Below are positions 1-13,626 of a stretch of 64,000 bases of DNA, in pieces (within the stretch, counting starts at the first letter, position 1; every line of letters begins with the position of its first letter). A program made the position numbers and the translations under genes. The stretch is from Agrostemma githago (taxonomy: Eukaryota; Streptophyta; Magnoliopsida; Caryophyllales; Caryophyllaceae). The stretch is taken from assembly GCA_958450325.1 (NCBI GenBank), contig OY288250.1:42072683-42136682 (forward strand). Direction: 5' to 3'. The notes under the pieces were generated by a model. The model had not been told where the DNA came from. It did not search any database and worked only from the letters and a program-made list of their open reading frames with translations.

Positions 1-3000
1 ACGGGGTAATTCAGACCCCTCGGGCAAATTGCCGTGCCTCCGGGGTAACTCAGACCCCCCAGGAAAATTGTCGTGCCTCCGGGGTAACTCATACCCCTCG
101 GGCAAATTGTCGTGCCTCCGGGGTAACTCAGACCCCTCGGTCAAATTGCCGTGCATCCGGGGTAACTCAGACCCCTCGGGCTATATGCCGTGCCTTCGGG
201 ATAACTCAGACCCCTCGGGCTAATTGTCGTGCCTCCGGGGTAACTCAGACCCCTCGGCCAAATTGTCGTGCCTCCGGGGTAACTTAGACCCCTCGGCCAA
301 ATTGTCGTGCCTCCGGGGTAACTCAGACCCCTCGGCCAAATTGCCGTGCCAAATTTCCGTGCCTCCGGGGTAACTCAGTCCCCTCGGGCAAATTGTCGTG
401 CCTCCGGGGTAACTCAGACCCCTCGGGCAAATTGTCGTGCCTCCGGGGTAACTCAGACCCCTCGGGCAAATTGCTGTGCATCCGGGGTAACTCAGACTCC
501 TCGGGTAAATTGCTGTGCATCCGGGGTAACTCAGACCCCTCGGCCAAATTGTCGTGCCTCCGGGGTAACTCAGACCCCTCGGCCAAATTGCCGTGCCTCC
601 GGGGTAACTCAGACCCCTCGGGCAAATTGTCGTCCCTCCGGGGTAACTCAGACCCCTCGGGCAAGTTGTCGTGCCTCCGGGGTAACTCAGACCCCTCGGG
701 CAAATTGCAGTGCATCCGGGGTAACTCAGACCCCTCGGGCTAATTACCGTGCCTCCGGGGTAACTCAGACCCCTCGGGCTAATTGTCGTGCCTCCGGGGT
801 AACTCAGACCCCTCGGCCAAATTGTCGTGCCTCCGGGGTAACTCAGACCCCTCGGGCAAATTGACGTGCCTCCGGGGTTACTCAGACCCCCCAGGCAAAT
901 TGTCGTGCCTCCGGGGTAACTCATACCCCTCGGGCAAATTGTCGTGCCTCCGGGGTAACTCAGACCCCTCGGTCAAATTGCCGTGCATCCGGGGTAACTC
1001 AGACCCCTCGGGCTATATGCCGTGCCTTCGGGATAACTCAGACCCCTCGAGCTAATTGTCGTGCCTCCGGGGTAACTCAGACCCCTCGGCCAAATTGTCG
1101 TGCCTCCGGGGTAACTTTGACCCCTCGGCCAAATTGTCGTGCCTCCGGGGTAACTCAGACCCCTCGGGCAAATTGTCGTGCCTCCGGGGTAACTCAGACC
1201 CCTCGGGCAAATTGCAGTGCATTCGGGGTAACTCAGACCCCTCGGGCTAATTACCGTGCCTCCGGGGTAACTCAGACCCCTCGGGCTAATTGCCGTGCCT
1301 CCGGGGTAACTCAGACCCCTCGGCCAAATTGTCGTGCCTCCGGGGTAACTCAGACCCCTCGGCCAAATTGTCGTGCCTCCGGGGTAACTCAAACCCCTCG
1401 GGCAAATTGCCGTGCCTCCGGGGTAACTCAGACCCCCAGGCAAATTGTCGTGCCTCCGGGGTAACTCATACCCCTCGGGCAAATTGTCGTGCCTCCGGGG
1501 TAACTCAGACCCCTCGGTCAAATTGTCGTGCATCCGGGGTAACTCAGACCCCTCGGGCTAATTGCCGTGCCTTCGGGATAACTCAGACCCCTCGGGCTAA
1601 TTGTCGTGCCTCCGGGGTAACTCAGACCCCTCGGCCAAATTGTCGTGCCTCCGGGGTAACTTAGACCCCTCGGCCAAATTGTCGTGCCTCCGGGGTAACT
1701 CAGACCCCTCGGCCAAATTGCCGTGCCAAATTTCTGTGCCTCCGGGGTAACTCAGTCCCCTCGGGCAAATTGTCGTGCCTCCGGGGTAACTCAGACCCCT
1801 TGGGCAAATTGTCATGCCTCCGGGGTAACTCAGACCCCTCGGGCAAATTGCTGTGCATCCGGGGTAACTCAGACTCCTCGGGTAAATTGCTGTGCATCCG
1901 GGGTAACTCAGACCCCTCGGGCAAATTGTCGTGCCTCCGGGGTAACTCAGACCCCTCGGCCAAATTGCCGTGCCTCCGGGGTAACTCAGACCCCTCGGGC
2001 AAATTGTCGTCCCTCCGGGGTAACTCAGACCCCTCGGGCAAGTTGTCGTCCCTCCGGGGTAACTCAGACCCCTCGGGCAAATTGCAATGCATCCGGGGTA
2101 ACTCAGACCCCTCGGGCTAATTACCGTGCCTCCGGGGTAACTCAGACCCCTCGGGCTAATTGCCGTGCCTCCGGGGTAACTCAGACCCCTCGGCCAAATT
2201 GTCGTGCCTCCGGGGTAACTCAGACCCCTCGGGCAAATTGCCGTGCCTCCGGGGTAACTCAGACCCCCCAGGCAAATTGTCGTGCCTCCGGGGTAACTCA
2301 GACCTCTCGGCTAAATTGTCGTGCCTCCGGGGTAACTCAGACCTCTCGGCCAAATTGTCGTGCCTCCGGGGTAACTCAGACCTCTCGGCCAAATTATCGT
2401 GCCTCCGGGGTAACTTAGACCTCTCGGCGAAATTGCCGTGCCTCCGGGGTAACTCAGACCCCTCGGGCAAATTGTCGTGCCTCCGGGGTAACTCAGACCC
2501 CTCGGGCAAATTGTCGTGCCTCCGGGATAACTCAGACCCCTCGGGCAAATTGTCGTGCCTCCGGGGTAACTCAGACCCCTCGGGCTAATTAACGTGCCTC
2601 CGGGGTAACTCAGACCCCTCGGGCTAATTGCCGTGCCTCTGGGGTAACTCAGACCCCTCTGCTAAATTGTCGTGCCTCCGGGGTAACTCAGACCTCTCGG
2701 CCAAATTTTCGTGCCTCCGGGGTAACTCAGACCCCTCGGGCAAATTGCCGTGCCTCAGGGGTAACTCAGACCCCTCGGGCAAATTGTCGTGCATCCGGGA
2801 TAACTCAGACCCCTCGGGCAAATTGTCGTGCCTCCGGGGTAACTCATACCCCTCGGGCAAATTGTCGTGCCTCCGGGGTAACTCAGACCCCTCGGTCAAA
2901 TTGCCGTGCATACGGGGTTACTCAGACCCCTCGGGCTAATTGTCGTGCCTTCGGGATAACACAGACCCCTCGGGCTAATTGCCGTGCCTCCGAGGTAACT

Positions 3001-3118
3001 CAGACCCCTCGGCCAAATTGTCGTGCCTCCGGGGTAACTTAGACCCCTCGGCCAAATTGTCGTGCATCCGGGGTAACTCAGACCCCTCGGCCAAATTGCC
3101 GTGCCAAATTTCCGTGCC
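1..3118. repeat. Higher-order repeat series I (about 1.38 kb period)
   Basis: Within the array, segments recur at offsets of 1,377 and 1,378 bp. The phase is marked by a 13-bp partial monomer, AAATTTCCGTGCC or its variant, at 351, 1728 and 3106. The arithmetic fits 35 monomers plus the 13-bp piece; the first period is one base shorter because it holds a 38-bp monomer (GACCCCCAGGC, at 1431). Copies differ by scattered substitutions, so they are older than series II. Confidence 0.85.
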
Positions 3119-4395
3119 TCCGGGGTAACTCAGTCCCCTCGGGCGAATTGTCGTTCCTCCGGGGTAACTCAGTCCCCTCGGGCAAATTGTCGTGCCTCCG
3201 GGGTAACTCAGACCCATCGGGCAAATTATCGTGCCTCCGGGGTTATTCAGACCCCTCGGGCAAATTGCCATGCCTCCGGGGTAATTCAGACCGCTCGGGC
3301 AAATTGCTGTGCCTCCGGGGTAACTCAGACCCCTCGGGCAAATTGCCGTGGCTCCGGGGTAACTCAGACCCCTCGGGCAAATTGCCGTTCCTCCGGGGTT
3401 ACTCAGACCCCTCGGGCAAATTGCCGTGCCTCCGGGGTAACTCAGACCCCTCGGCCAAATTGTCGTGCCTCCGGGGTAACTCAGACCCCTCGGCTAAATT
3501 GTCGTGCCTCCGGGGTAACTCAGACCCCTCAGCCAAATTGCCGTGCCTCCGGGGTAACTCAAACCCATCGGCCAAATTGCCGTGCCTCCGGGGTAACTTA
3601 GACCCATCGGGCAAATTGTCGTGCCTCCGGGGTTAATCAGACCCCTCGGGCAAATTGCCGTGCCTCCGGGGTAACTCAGACCGCTCGGGCAAATTGTCGT
3701 GCCTCCGGGGTAACTCAGACCCCTCGGGCAAATTGCCGTTCCTCCGGGGTAACTCAGACCCCTCGGGCAAATTGTCGTGCCTCCGGGGTAACTCAGACCC
3801 CTCGGGCAAATTGTCGTGCCTCCGGGGTATCTCAGACCCCTCGGGCAAATTGTCGTGCCTCCGGGGTAACTCAGACCCCTCGGGAAAATTGCTGTGCATC
3901 CGGGGTAACTCAGACTCCTCGGGTAAATTGCTGTGCATCCGGGGTAACTCAGACCCCTCGGACAAATTATCGTGCCTCCGGGGTAACTCAGACCCCTCGG
4001 CCAAATTGCCGTGCCTCCGGGGTAACTCAGACCGCTCGGCCAAATTGCCGTGCCTCTGGGGTAACTCAGACCTCTCGGCCAAATTGCCGTGCCTCCGGGG
4101 TAACTCAGACCCCTCGGGCAAATTGCCGTGCCTCCGGGGTAACTCAGACCCCTCGGCCAAATTGCCTTGCCCCCGGGGTAACTCAGACCCCTCGGGCAAA
4201 TTGTCGTGCCTCCGGGATAACTCAGACCCCTCGTGCAAATTTCCGTGCCTCCGGGATTACTCAAACCCCTCGGGCAAATTGTTGTGCCTCCGGGGTAACT
4301 CAGACCCCTCGGCCAAATGGCCGTGCCTCCGGGGTAACTCAGACCCCTCGGCCAAATTGCCGTGCCTCCGGGGTAACTAAGACCCCTCGGCCAAT

Positions 4396-7300
4396 TTGCC
4401 GTACCCCCGGGGTAACTCAGACCCTTCGGCCAAATTGTCGTGCCTCCGGGATAACTCAGACCCCTCGGGCAAATTGCCGTGCCTCCGGGATAACTCAGAC
4501 CCCTCGTGCAAATTTCCGTGCCTCCGGGATTACTCAAGCCCCTCGGGCAAATTGCAGTGCATCCGGGGTAACTCAGACCCCCAGGCAAATTATCGTGCCT
4601 CCGGGGTAACTCAGACCCCTCGGGCAAATTATCGTGCCTCCGGGGTAACTCAGACCTCTCGGCTAAATTGTCGTGCCTCCGGGGTAACTCAGACCTCTCG
4701 ACCAAATTGTCGTGCCTCCGGGGTAACTCAGACCTCTCGGCCAAATTGCCGTGCCTCCTGGGTAACTTAGACCTCTCGGCGAAATTGCCGTGCCTCCGAG
4801 GTAATTCAGATCCCTCGGGCAAATTGTCGTGCCTCCGGGGTAACTCAGACCCCTCGGGCAAATTGTCGTGCCTCCGGGATAACTCAGACCCCTCGGGCAA
4901 ATTGTCGTGCCTCCGGGGTAACTCAGACCCCTCGGGCTAATTACCGTGCCTCCGGGGTAACTCAGACCCCTCGGGTAAATTGCTGTGCATCCGGGGTAAC
5001 TCAGACCCCTCGGACAAATTATCGTGCCTCCGGGGTAACTCAGACCCCTCGGGCTAATTACCGTGCCTCCGGGGTAACTTAGACCGCTCGGCCAAATTGC
5101 CGTGCCTCCGGGGTAACTCAGACCTCTCGGCCAAATTGCCGTGCCTCCGGGGTAACTCAGACCCCTCGGGCAAATTGCCGTGCCTCCGGGGTAACTCAGA
5201 CCCCTCGGCCAAATTGCCGTACCCCCGGGGTAACTCAGACCCCTCGGCCAAATTGCCTTGCCCCCGGGGTAACTCAGACCCCTCGGGCAAATTGCCGTGC
5301 CTCCGGAATAACTCAGACCCCTCGTGCAAATTTTCGTGCCTCCGGGATTACTCAAACCCCTCGGGCAAATTGTTGTGCCTCCGGGGTAACTCAGACCCCT
5401 CGGCCAAATGGCCGTGCCTCCGGGGTAACTCAGACCCCTCGGCCAAATTGCCGTGCCTCCGGGGTAACTAAGACCCCTCGGCCAATTTGCCGTACCCCCG
5501 GGGTAACTCAGACCCTTCGGCCAAATTGCCGTGCCTCCGGGATAACTCAGACCCCTCGGGCAAATTGCCGTGCCTCCGGGATAACTCAGACCCCTCGTGC
5601 AAATTTCCGTGCCTCCGGGATTACTCAAGCCCCTCGGGCAAATTGCAGTGCATCTGGGGTAACTCAGACCCCCAGGCAAATTATCGTGCCTCCGGGGTAA
5701 CTCAGACCCCTCGGGCAAATTGTCGTGCCTCCGGGGTAACTCAGACCTCTCGGCTAAATTGTCGTGCCTCCGGGGTAACTCAGACCTCTCGACCAAATTG
5801 TCGTGCCTCCGGGGTAACTCAGACCTCTCGGCCAAATTGTCGTGCCTCCGGGGTAACTTAGACCTCTCGGCGAAATTGCCGTGCCTCCGGGGTAATTCAG
5901 ACCCCTCGGGCAAATTGTCGTGCCTCCGGGGTAACTCAGACCCCTCGGGCAAATTGTCGTGCCTCCGGGATAACTCAGACCCCTCGGGCAAATTGTCGTG
6001 CCTCCGGGGTAACTCAGACCCCTCGGGCTAATTACCGTGCCTCCGGGGTAACTCAGACCCCTCGGGCTAATTGCCGTGCCTCCGGGGTAACTCAGACCCC
6101 TCTGCTAAATTGTCGTGCCTCCGGGGTAACTCAGACCTCTCGGTCAAATTTTCGTGCCTCCGGGGTAACTCAGACCCCTCGGGCAAATTGTCGTGCCTCC
6201 GGGGTAACTCAGACCCCTCGGGCGAATTGTCGTGCCTCCGGGATAACTCAGACCCCTCGGGCAAATTGTCGTGCCTCCGGGGTAACTCATACCCCTCGGG
6301 CAAATTGTCGTGCCTCCGGGGTAACTCAGACCCCTCGGTCAAATTGCCGTGCATCCGGGGTTACTCAGACCCCTCGGGCTAATTGCCGTGCCTTCGGGAT
6401 AACACAGACCCCTCGGGCTAATTGCCGTGCCTCCGGGGTAACTCAGACCCCTCGGCCAAATTGTCGTGCCTCCGGGGTAACTCAGACCCCTCGGCCAAAT
6501 TGCCGTGCCTCCGGGGTAACTCAGACCGCTCGGCCAAATTGCCGTGCCTCCGGGGTAACTCAGACCTCTCGGCCAAATTGCCGTGCCTCCGGGGTAACTC
6601 AGACCCCTCGGGCAAATTGCCGTGCCTCCGGGGTAACTCAGACCCCTCGGCCAAATTGCCGTACCCCCGGGGTAACTCAGACCCCTCGGCCAAATTGCCT
6701 TGCCCCCGGGGTAACTCAGACCCCTCGGGCAAATTGTCGTGCCTCCGGGATAACTCAGACCCCTCGGGCAAATTGTTGTGCCTCCGGGGTAACTCAGACC
6801 CCTCGGCCAAATGGCCGTGCCTCCGGGGTAACTCAGACCCCTCGGCCAAATTGCCGTGCCTCCGGGGTAACTAAGACCCCTCGGCCAATTTGCCGTACCC
6901 CCGGGGTAACTCAGACCCTTCGGCCAAATTGCCGTGCCTCCGGGATAACTCAGACCCCTCGGGCAAATTGCCGTGCCTCCGGGATAACTCAGACCCCTCG
7001 TGCAAATTTCCGTGCCTCCGGGATTACTCAAGCCCCTCGGGCAAATTGCAGTGCATCCGGGGTAACTCAGACCCCCAGGCAAATTATCGTGCCTCCGGGG
7101 TAACTCAGACCCCTCGGGCAAATTATCGTGCCTCCGGGGTAACTCAGACCTCTCGGCTAAATTGTCGTGCCTCCGGGGTAACTCAGACCTCTCGACCAAA
7201 TTGTCGTGCCTCCGGGGTAACTCAGACCTCTCGGCCAAATTGCCGTGCCTCCTGGGTAACTTAGACCTCTCGGCGAAATTGCCGTGCCTCCGAGGTAATT

Positions 7301-10300
7301 CAGATCCCTCGGGCAAATTGTCGTGCCTCCGGGGTAACTCAGACCCCTCGGGCAAATTGTCGTGCCTCCGGGATAACTCAGACCCCTCGGGCAAATTGTC
7401 GTGCCTCCGGGGTAACTCAGACCCCTCGGGCTAATTACCGTGCCTCCGGGGTAACTCAGACCCCTCGGGTAAATTGCTGTGCATCCGGGGTAACTCAGAC
7501 CCCTCGGACAAATTATCGTGCCTCCGGGGTAACTCAGACCCCTCGGGCTAATTACCGTGCCTCCGGGGTAACTTAGACCGCTCGGCCAAATTGCCGTGCC
7601 TCCGGGGTAACTCAGACCTCTCGGCCAAATTGCCGTGCCTCCGGGGTAACTCAGACCCCTCGGGCAAATTGCCGTGCCTCCGGGGTAACTCAGACCCCTC
7701 GGCCAAATTGCCGTACCCCCGGGGTAACTCAGACCCCTCGGCCAAATTGCCTTGCCCCCGGGGTAACTCAGACCCCTCGGGCAAATTGCCGTGCCTCCGG
7801 AATAACTCAGACCCCTCGTGCAAATTTTCGTGCCTCCGGGATTACTCAAACCCCTCGGGCAAATTGTTGTGCCTCCGGGGTAACTCAGACCCCTCGGCCA
7901 AATGGCCGTGCCTCCGGGGTAACTCAGACCCCTCGGCCAAATTGCCGTGCCTCCGGGGTAACTAAGACCCCTCGGCCAATTTGCCGTACCCCCGGGGTAA
8001 CTCAGACCCTTCGGCCAAATTGCCGTGCCTCCGGGATAACTCAGACCCCTCGGGCAAATTGCCGTGCCTCCGGGATAACTCAGACCCCTCGTGCAAATTT
8101 CCGTGCCTCCGGGATTACTCAAGCCCCTCGGGCAAATTGCAGTGCATCTGGGGTAACTCAGACCCCCAGGCAAATTATCGTGCCTCCGGGGTAACTCAGA
8201 CCCCTCGGGCAAATTGTCGTGCCTCCGGGGTAACTCAGACCTCTCGGCTAAATTGTCGTGCCTCCGGGGTAACTCAGACCTCTCGACCAAATTGTCGTGC
8301 CTCCGGGGTAACTCAGACCTCTCGGCCAAATTGTCGTGCCTCCGGGGTAACTTAGACCTCTCGGCGAAATTGCCGTGCCTCCGGGGTAATTCAGACCCCT
8401 CGGGCAAATTGTCGTGCCTCCGGGGTAACTCAGACCCCTCGGGCAAATTGTCGTGCCTCCGGGATAACTCAGACCCCTCGGGCAAATTGTCGTGCCTCCG
8501 GGGTAACTCAGACCCCTCGGGCTAATTACCGTGCCTCCGGGGTAACTCAGACCCCTCGGGCTAATTGCCGTGCCTCCGGGGTAACTCAGACCCCTCTGCT
8601 AAATTGTCGTGCCTCCGGGGTAACTCAGACCTCTCGGTCAAATTTTCGTGCCTCCGGGGTAACTCAGACCCCTCGGGCAAATTGTCGTGCCTCCGGGGTA
8701 ACTCAGACCCCTCGGGCGAATTGTCGTGCCTCCGGGATAACTCAGACCCCTCGGGCAAATTGTCGTGCCTCCGGGGTAACTCATACCCCTCGGGCAAATT
8801 GTCGTGCCTCCGGGGTAACTCAGACCCCTCGGTCAAATTGCCGTGCATCCGGGGTTACTCAGACCCCTCGGGCTAATTGTCGTGCCTTCGGGATAACTCA
8901 GACCCCTCGGGCAAATTGCCGTGCATCCGGGGTAACTCAGACCCCTCGGGCGAATTGTCGTGCCTCCGGGATAACTCAGACCCCTCGGGCAAATTGCCGT
9001 GCCTCCGGGGTAACTAAGACCCCTCGGCCAAATTGCCGTGCCTCCGGGGTAACTAAGACCCCTCGGCCAATTTGCCGTACCCCCGGGGTAACTCAGACCC
9101 TTCGGCCAAATTGCCGTGCCTCCGGGATAACTCAGACCCCTCGGGCAAATTGCCGTGCCTCCGGGATAACTCAGACCCCTCGTGCAAATTTCCGTGCCTC
9201 CGGGATTACTCAAGCCCCTCGGGCAAATTGCAGTGCATCTGGGGTAACTCAGACCCCCAGGCAAATTATCGTGCCTCCGGGGTAACTCAGACCCCTCGGG
9301 CAAATTGTCGTGCCTCCGGGGTAACTCAGACCTCTCGGCTAAATTGTCGTGCCTCCGGGGTAACTCAGACCTCTCGACCAAATTGTCGTGCCTCCGGGGT
9401 AACTCAGACCTCTCGGCCAAATTGTCGTGCCTCCGGGGTAACTTAGACCTCTCGGCGAAATTGCCGTGCCTCCGGGGTAATTCAGACCCCTCGGGCAAAT
9501 TGTCGTGCCTCCGGGGTAACTCAGACCCCTCGGGCAAATTGTCGTGCCTCCGGGATAACTCAGACCCCTCGGGCAAATTGTCGTGCCTCCGGGGTAACTC
9601 AGACCCCTCGGGCTAATTACCGTGCCTCCGGGGTAACTCAGACCCCTCGGGCTAATTGCCGTGCCTCCGGGGTAACTCAGACCCCTCTGCTAAATTGTCG
9701 TGCCTCCGGGGTAACTCAGACCTCTCGGTCAAATTTTCGTGCCTCCGGGGTAACTCAGACCCCTCGGGCAAATTGTCGTGCCTCCGGGGTAACTCAGACC
9801 CCTCGGGCGAATTGTCGTGCCTCCGGGATAACTCAGACCCCTCGGGCAAATTGTCGTGCCTCCGGGGTAACTCATACCCCTCGGGCAAATTGTCGTGCCT
9901 CCGGGGTAACTCAGACCCCTCGGTCAAATTGCCGTGCATCCGGGGTTACTCAGACCCCTCGGGCTAATTGTCGTGCCTTCGGGATAACACAGACCCCTCG
10001 GGCTAATTGCCGTGCCTCCGGGGTAACTCAGACCCCTCGGCCAAATTGTCGTGCCTCCGGGGTAACTCAGACCCCTCGGCCAAATTGCCGTGCCTCCGGG
10101 GTAACTCAGACCGCTCGGCCAAATTGCCGTGCCTCCGGGGTAACTCAGACCTCTCGGCCAAATTGCCGTGCCTCCGGGGTAACTCAGACCCCTCGGGCAA
10201 ATTGCCGTGCCTCCGGGGTAACTCAGACCCCTCGGCCAAATTGCCGTACCCCCGGGGTAACTCAGACCCCTCGGCCAAATTGCCTTGCCCCCGGGGTAAC

Positions 10301-13300
10301 TCAGACCCCTCGGGCAAATTGTCGTGCCTCCGGGATAACTCAGACCCCTCGTGCAAATTTCCGTGCCTCCGGGATTACTCAAACCCCTCGGGCAAATTGT
10401 TGTGCCTCCGGGGTAACTCAGACCCCTCGGCCAAATGGCCGTGCCTCCGGGGTAACTCAGACCCCTCGGCCAAATTGCCGTGCCTCCGGGGTAACTAAGA
10501 CCCCTCGGCCAATTTGCCGTACCCCCGGGGTAACTCAGACCCTTCGGCCAAATTGCCGTGCCTCCGGGATAACTCAGACCCCTCGGGCAAATTGCCGTGC
10601 CTCCGGGATAACTCAGACCCCTCGTGCAAATTTCCGTGCCTCCGGGATTACTCAAGCCCCTCGGGCAAATTGCAGTGCATCCGGGGTAACTCAGACCCCC
10701 AGGCAAATTATCGTGCCTCCGGGGTAACTCAGACCCCTCGGGCAAATTGTCGTGCCTCCGGGGTAACTCAGACCTCTCGGCTAAATTGTCGTGCCTCCGA
10801 GGTAACTCAGACCTCTCGACCAAATTGTCGTGCCTCCGGGGTAACTCAGACCTCTCGGCCAAATTGTCGTGCCTCCGGGGTAACTTAGACCTCTCGGCGA
10901 AATTGCCGTGCCTCCGGGGTAATTCAGACCCCTCGGGCAAATTGTCGTGCCTCCGGGGTAACTCAGACCCCTCGGGCAAATTGTCGTGCCTCCGGGATAA
11001 CTCAGACCCCTCGGGCAAATTGTCGTGCCTCCGGGGTAACTCAGACCCCTCGGGCTAATTACCGTGCCTCCGGGGTAACTCAGACCCCTCGGGCTAATTG
11101 CCGTGCCTCCGGGGTAACTCAGACCCCTCTGCTAAATTGTCGTGCCTCCGGGGTAACTCAGACCTCTCGGTCAAATTTTCGTGCCTCCGGGGTAACTCAG
11201 ACCCCTCGGGCAAATTGTCGTGCCTCCGGGGTAACTCAGACCCCTCGGGCGAATTGTCGTGCCTCCGGGATAACTCAGACCCCTCGGGCAAATTGTCGTG
11301 CCTCCGGGGTAACTCATACCCCTCGGGCAAATTGTCGTGCCTCCGGGGTAACTCAGACCCCTCGGTCAAATTGCCGTGCATCCGGGGTTACTCAGACCCC
11401 TCGGGCTAATTGTCGTGCCTTCGGGATAACTCAGACCCCTCGGGCAAATTGCCGTGCATCCGGGGTAACTCAGACCCCTCGGGCGAATTGTCGTGCCTCC
11501 GGGATAACTCAGACCCCTCGGGCAAATTGCCGTGCCTCCGGGGTAACTAAGACCCCTCGGCCAAATTGCCGTGCCTCCGGGGTAACTAAGACCCCTCGGC
11601 CAATTTGCCGTACCCCCGGGGTAACTCAGACCCTTCGGCCAAATTGCCGTGCCTCCGGGATAACTCAGACCCCTCGGGCAAATTGCCGTGCCTCCGGGAT
11701 AACTCAGACCCCTCGTGCAAATTTCCGTGCCTCCGGGATTACTCAAGCCCCTCGGGCAAATTGCAGTGCATCTGGGGTAACTCAGACCCCCAGGCAAATT
11801 ATCGTGCCTCCGGGGTAACTCAGACCCCTCGGGCAAATTGTCGTGCCTCCGGGGTAACTCAGACCTCTCGGCTAAATTGTCGTGCCTCCGGGGTAACTCA
11901 GACCTCTCGACCAAATTGTCGTGCCTCCGGGGTAACTCAGACCTCTCGGCCAAATTGTCGTGCCTCCGGGGTAACTTAGACCTCTCGGCGAAATTGCCGT
12001 GCCTCCGGGGTAATTCAGACCCCTCGGGCAAATTGTCGTGCCTCCGGGGTAACTCAGACCCCTCGGGCAAATTGTCGTGCCTCCGGGATAACTCAGACCC
12101 CTCGGGCAAATTGTCGTGCCTCCGGGGTAACTCAGACCCCTCGGGCTAATTACCGTGCCTCCGGGGTAACTCAGACCCCTCGGGCTAATTGCCGTGCCTC
12201 CGGGGTAACTCAGACCCCTCTGCTAAATTGTCGTGCCTCCGGGGTAACTCAGACCTCTCGGTCAAATTTTCGTGCCTCCGGGGTAACTCAGACCCCTCGG
12301 GCAAATTGTCGTGCCTCCGGGGTAACTCAGACCCCTCGGGCGAATTGTCGTGCCTCCGGGATAACTCAGACCCCTCGGGCAAATTGTCGTGCCTCCGGGG
12401 TAACTCATACCCCTCGGGCAAATTGTCGTGCCTCCGGGGTAACTCAGACCCCTCGGTCAAATTGCCGTGCATCCGGGGTTACTCAGACCCCTCGGGCTAA
12501 TTGTCGTGCCTTCGGGATAACACAGACCCCTCGGGCTAATTGCCGTGCCTCCGGGGTAACTCAGACCCCTCGGCCAAATTGTCGTGCCTCCGGGGTAACT
12601 CAGACCCCTCGGCCAAATTGCCGTGCCTCCGGGGTAACTCAGACCGCTCGGCCAAATTGCCGTGCCTCCGGGGTAACTCAGACCTCTCGGCCAAATTGCC
12701 GTGCCTCCGGGGTAACTCAGACCCCTCGGGCAAATTGCCGTGCCTCCGGGGTAACTCAGACCCCTCGGCCAAATTGCCGTACCCCCGGGGTAACTCAGAC
12801 CCCTCGGCCAAATTGCCTTGCCCCCGGGGTAACTCAGACCCCTCGGGCAAATTGTCGTGCCTCCGGGATAACTCAGACCCCTCGTGCAAATTTCCGTGCC
12901 TCCGGGATTACTCAAACCCCTCGGGCAAATTGTTGTGCCTCCGGGGTAACTCAGACCCCTCGGCCAAATGGCCGTGCCTCCGGGGTAACTCAGACCCCTC
13001 GGCCAAATTGCCGTGCCTCCGGGGTAACTAAGACCCCTCGGCCAATTTGCCGTACCCCCGGGGTAACTCAGACCCTTCGGCCAAATTGCCGTGCCTCCGG
13101 GATAACTCAGACCCCTCGGGCAAATTGCCGTGCCTCCGGGATAACTCAGACCCCTCGTGCAAATTTCCGTGCCTCCGGGATTACTCAAGCCCCTCGGGCA
13201 AATTGCAGTGCATCCGGGGTAACTCAGACCCCCAGGCAAATTATCGTGCCTCCGGGGTAACTCAGACCCCTCGGGCAAATTGTCGTGCCTCCGGGGTAAC

Positions 13301-13600
13301 TCAGACCTCTCGGCTAAATTGTCGTGCCTCCGAGGTAACTCAGACCTCTCGACCAAATTGTCGTGCCTCCGGGGTAACTCAGACCTCTCGGCCAAATTGT
13401 CGTGCCTCCGGGGTAACTTAGACCTCTCGGCGAAATTGCCGTGCCTCCGGGGTAATTCAGACCCCTCGGGCAAATTGTCGTGCCTCCGGGGTAACTCAGA
13501 CCCCTCGGGCAAATTGTCGTGCCTCCGGGATAACTCAGACCCCTCGGGCAAATTGTCGTGCCTCCGGGGTAACTCAGACCCCTCGGGCTAATTACCGTGC
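4396..13600. repeat. Higher-order repeat series II (1,091 / 1,403 / 1,442 bp blocks)
   Basis: Blocks recur with the same monomer order. Corresponding points lie at 4396, 5487, 6890, 7981, 9072, 10514, 11605 and 13047, spaced 1091, 1403, 1091, 1091, 1442, 1091 and 1442 bp. These equal 28, 36 or 37 monomers minus one base, because each block holds one 38-bp monomer (GACCCCCAGGC at 4576, 5667, 7070, 8161, 9252, 10694, 11785, 13227; also 16229). Pairs of blocks were copied as larger units: 4.66-6.38 kb reappears at 7.16-8.88 kb (offset 2,494) and 8.83-11.02 kb at 11.37-13.55 kb (offset 2,533). The conceptual translations of these pairs are identical, so the amplification is very recent. Confidence 0.9.
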
Positions 13601-13626
13601 CTCCGGGGTAACTCAGACCCCTCGGG

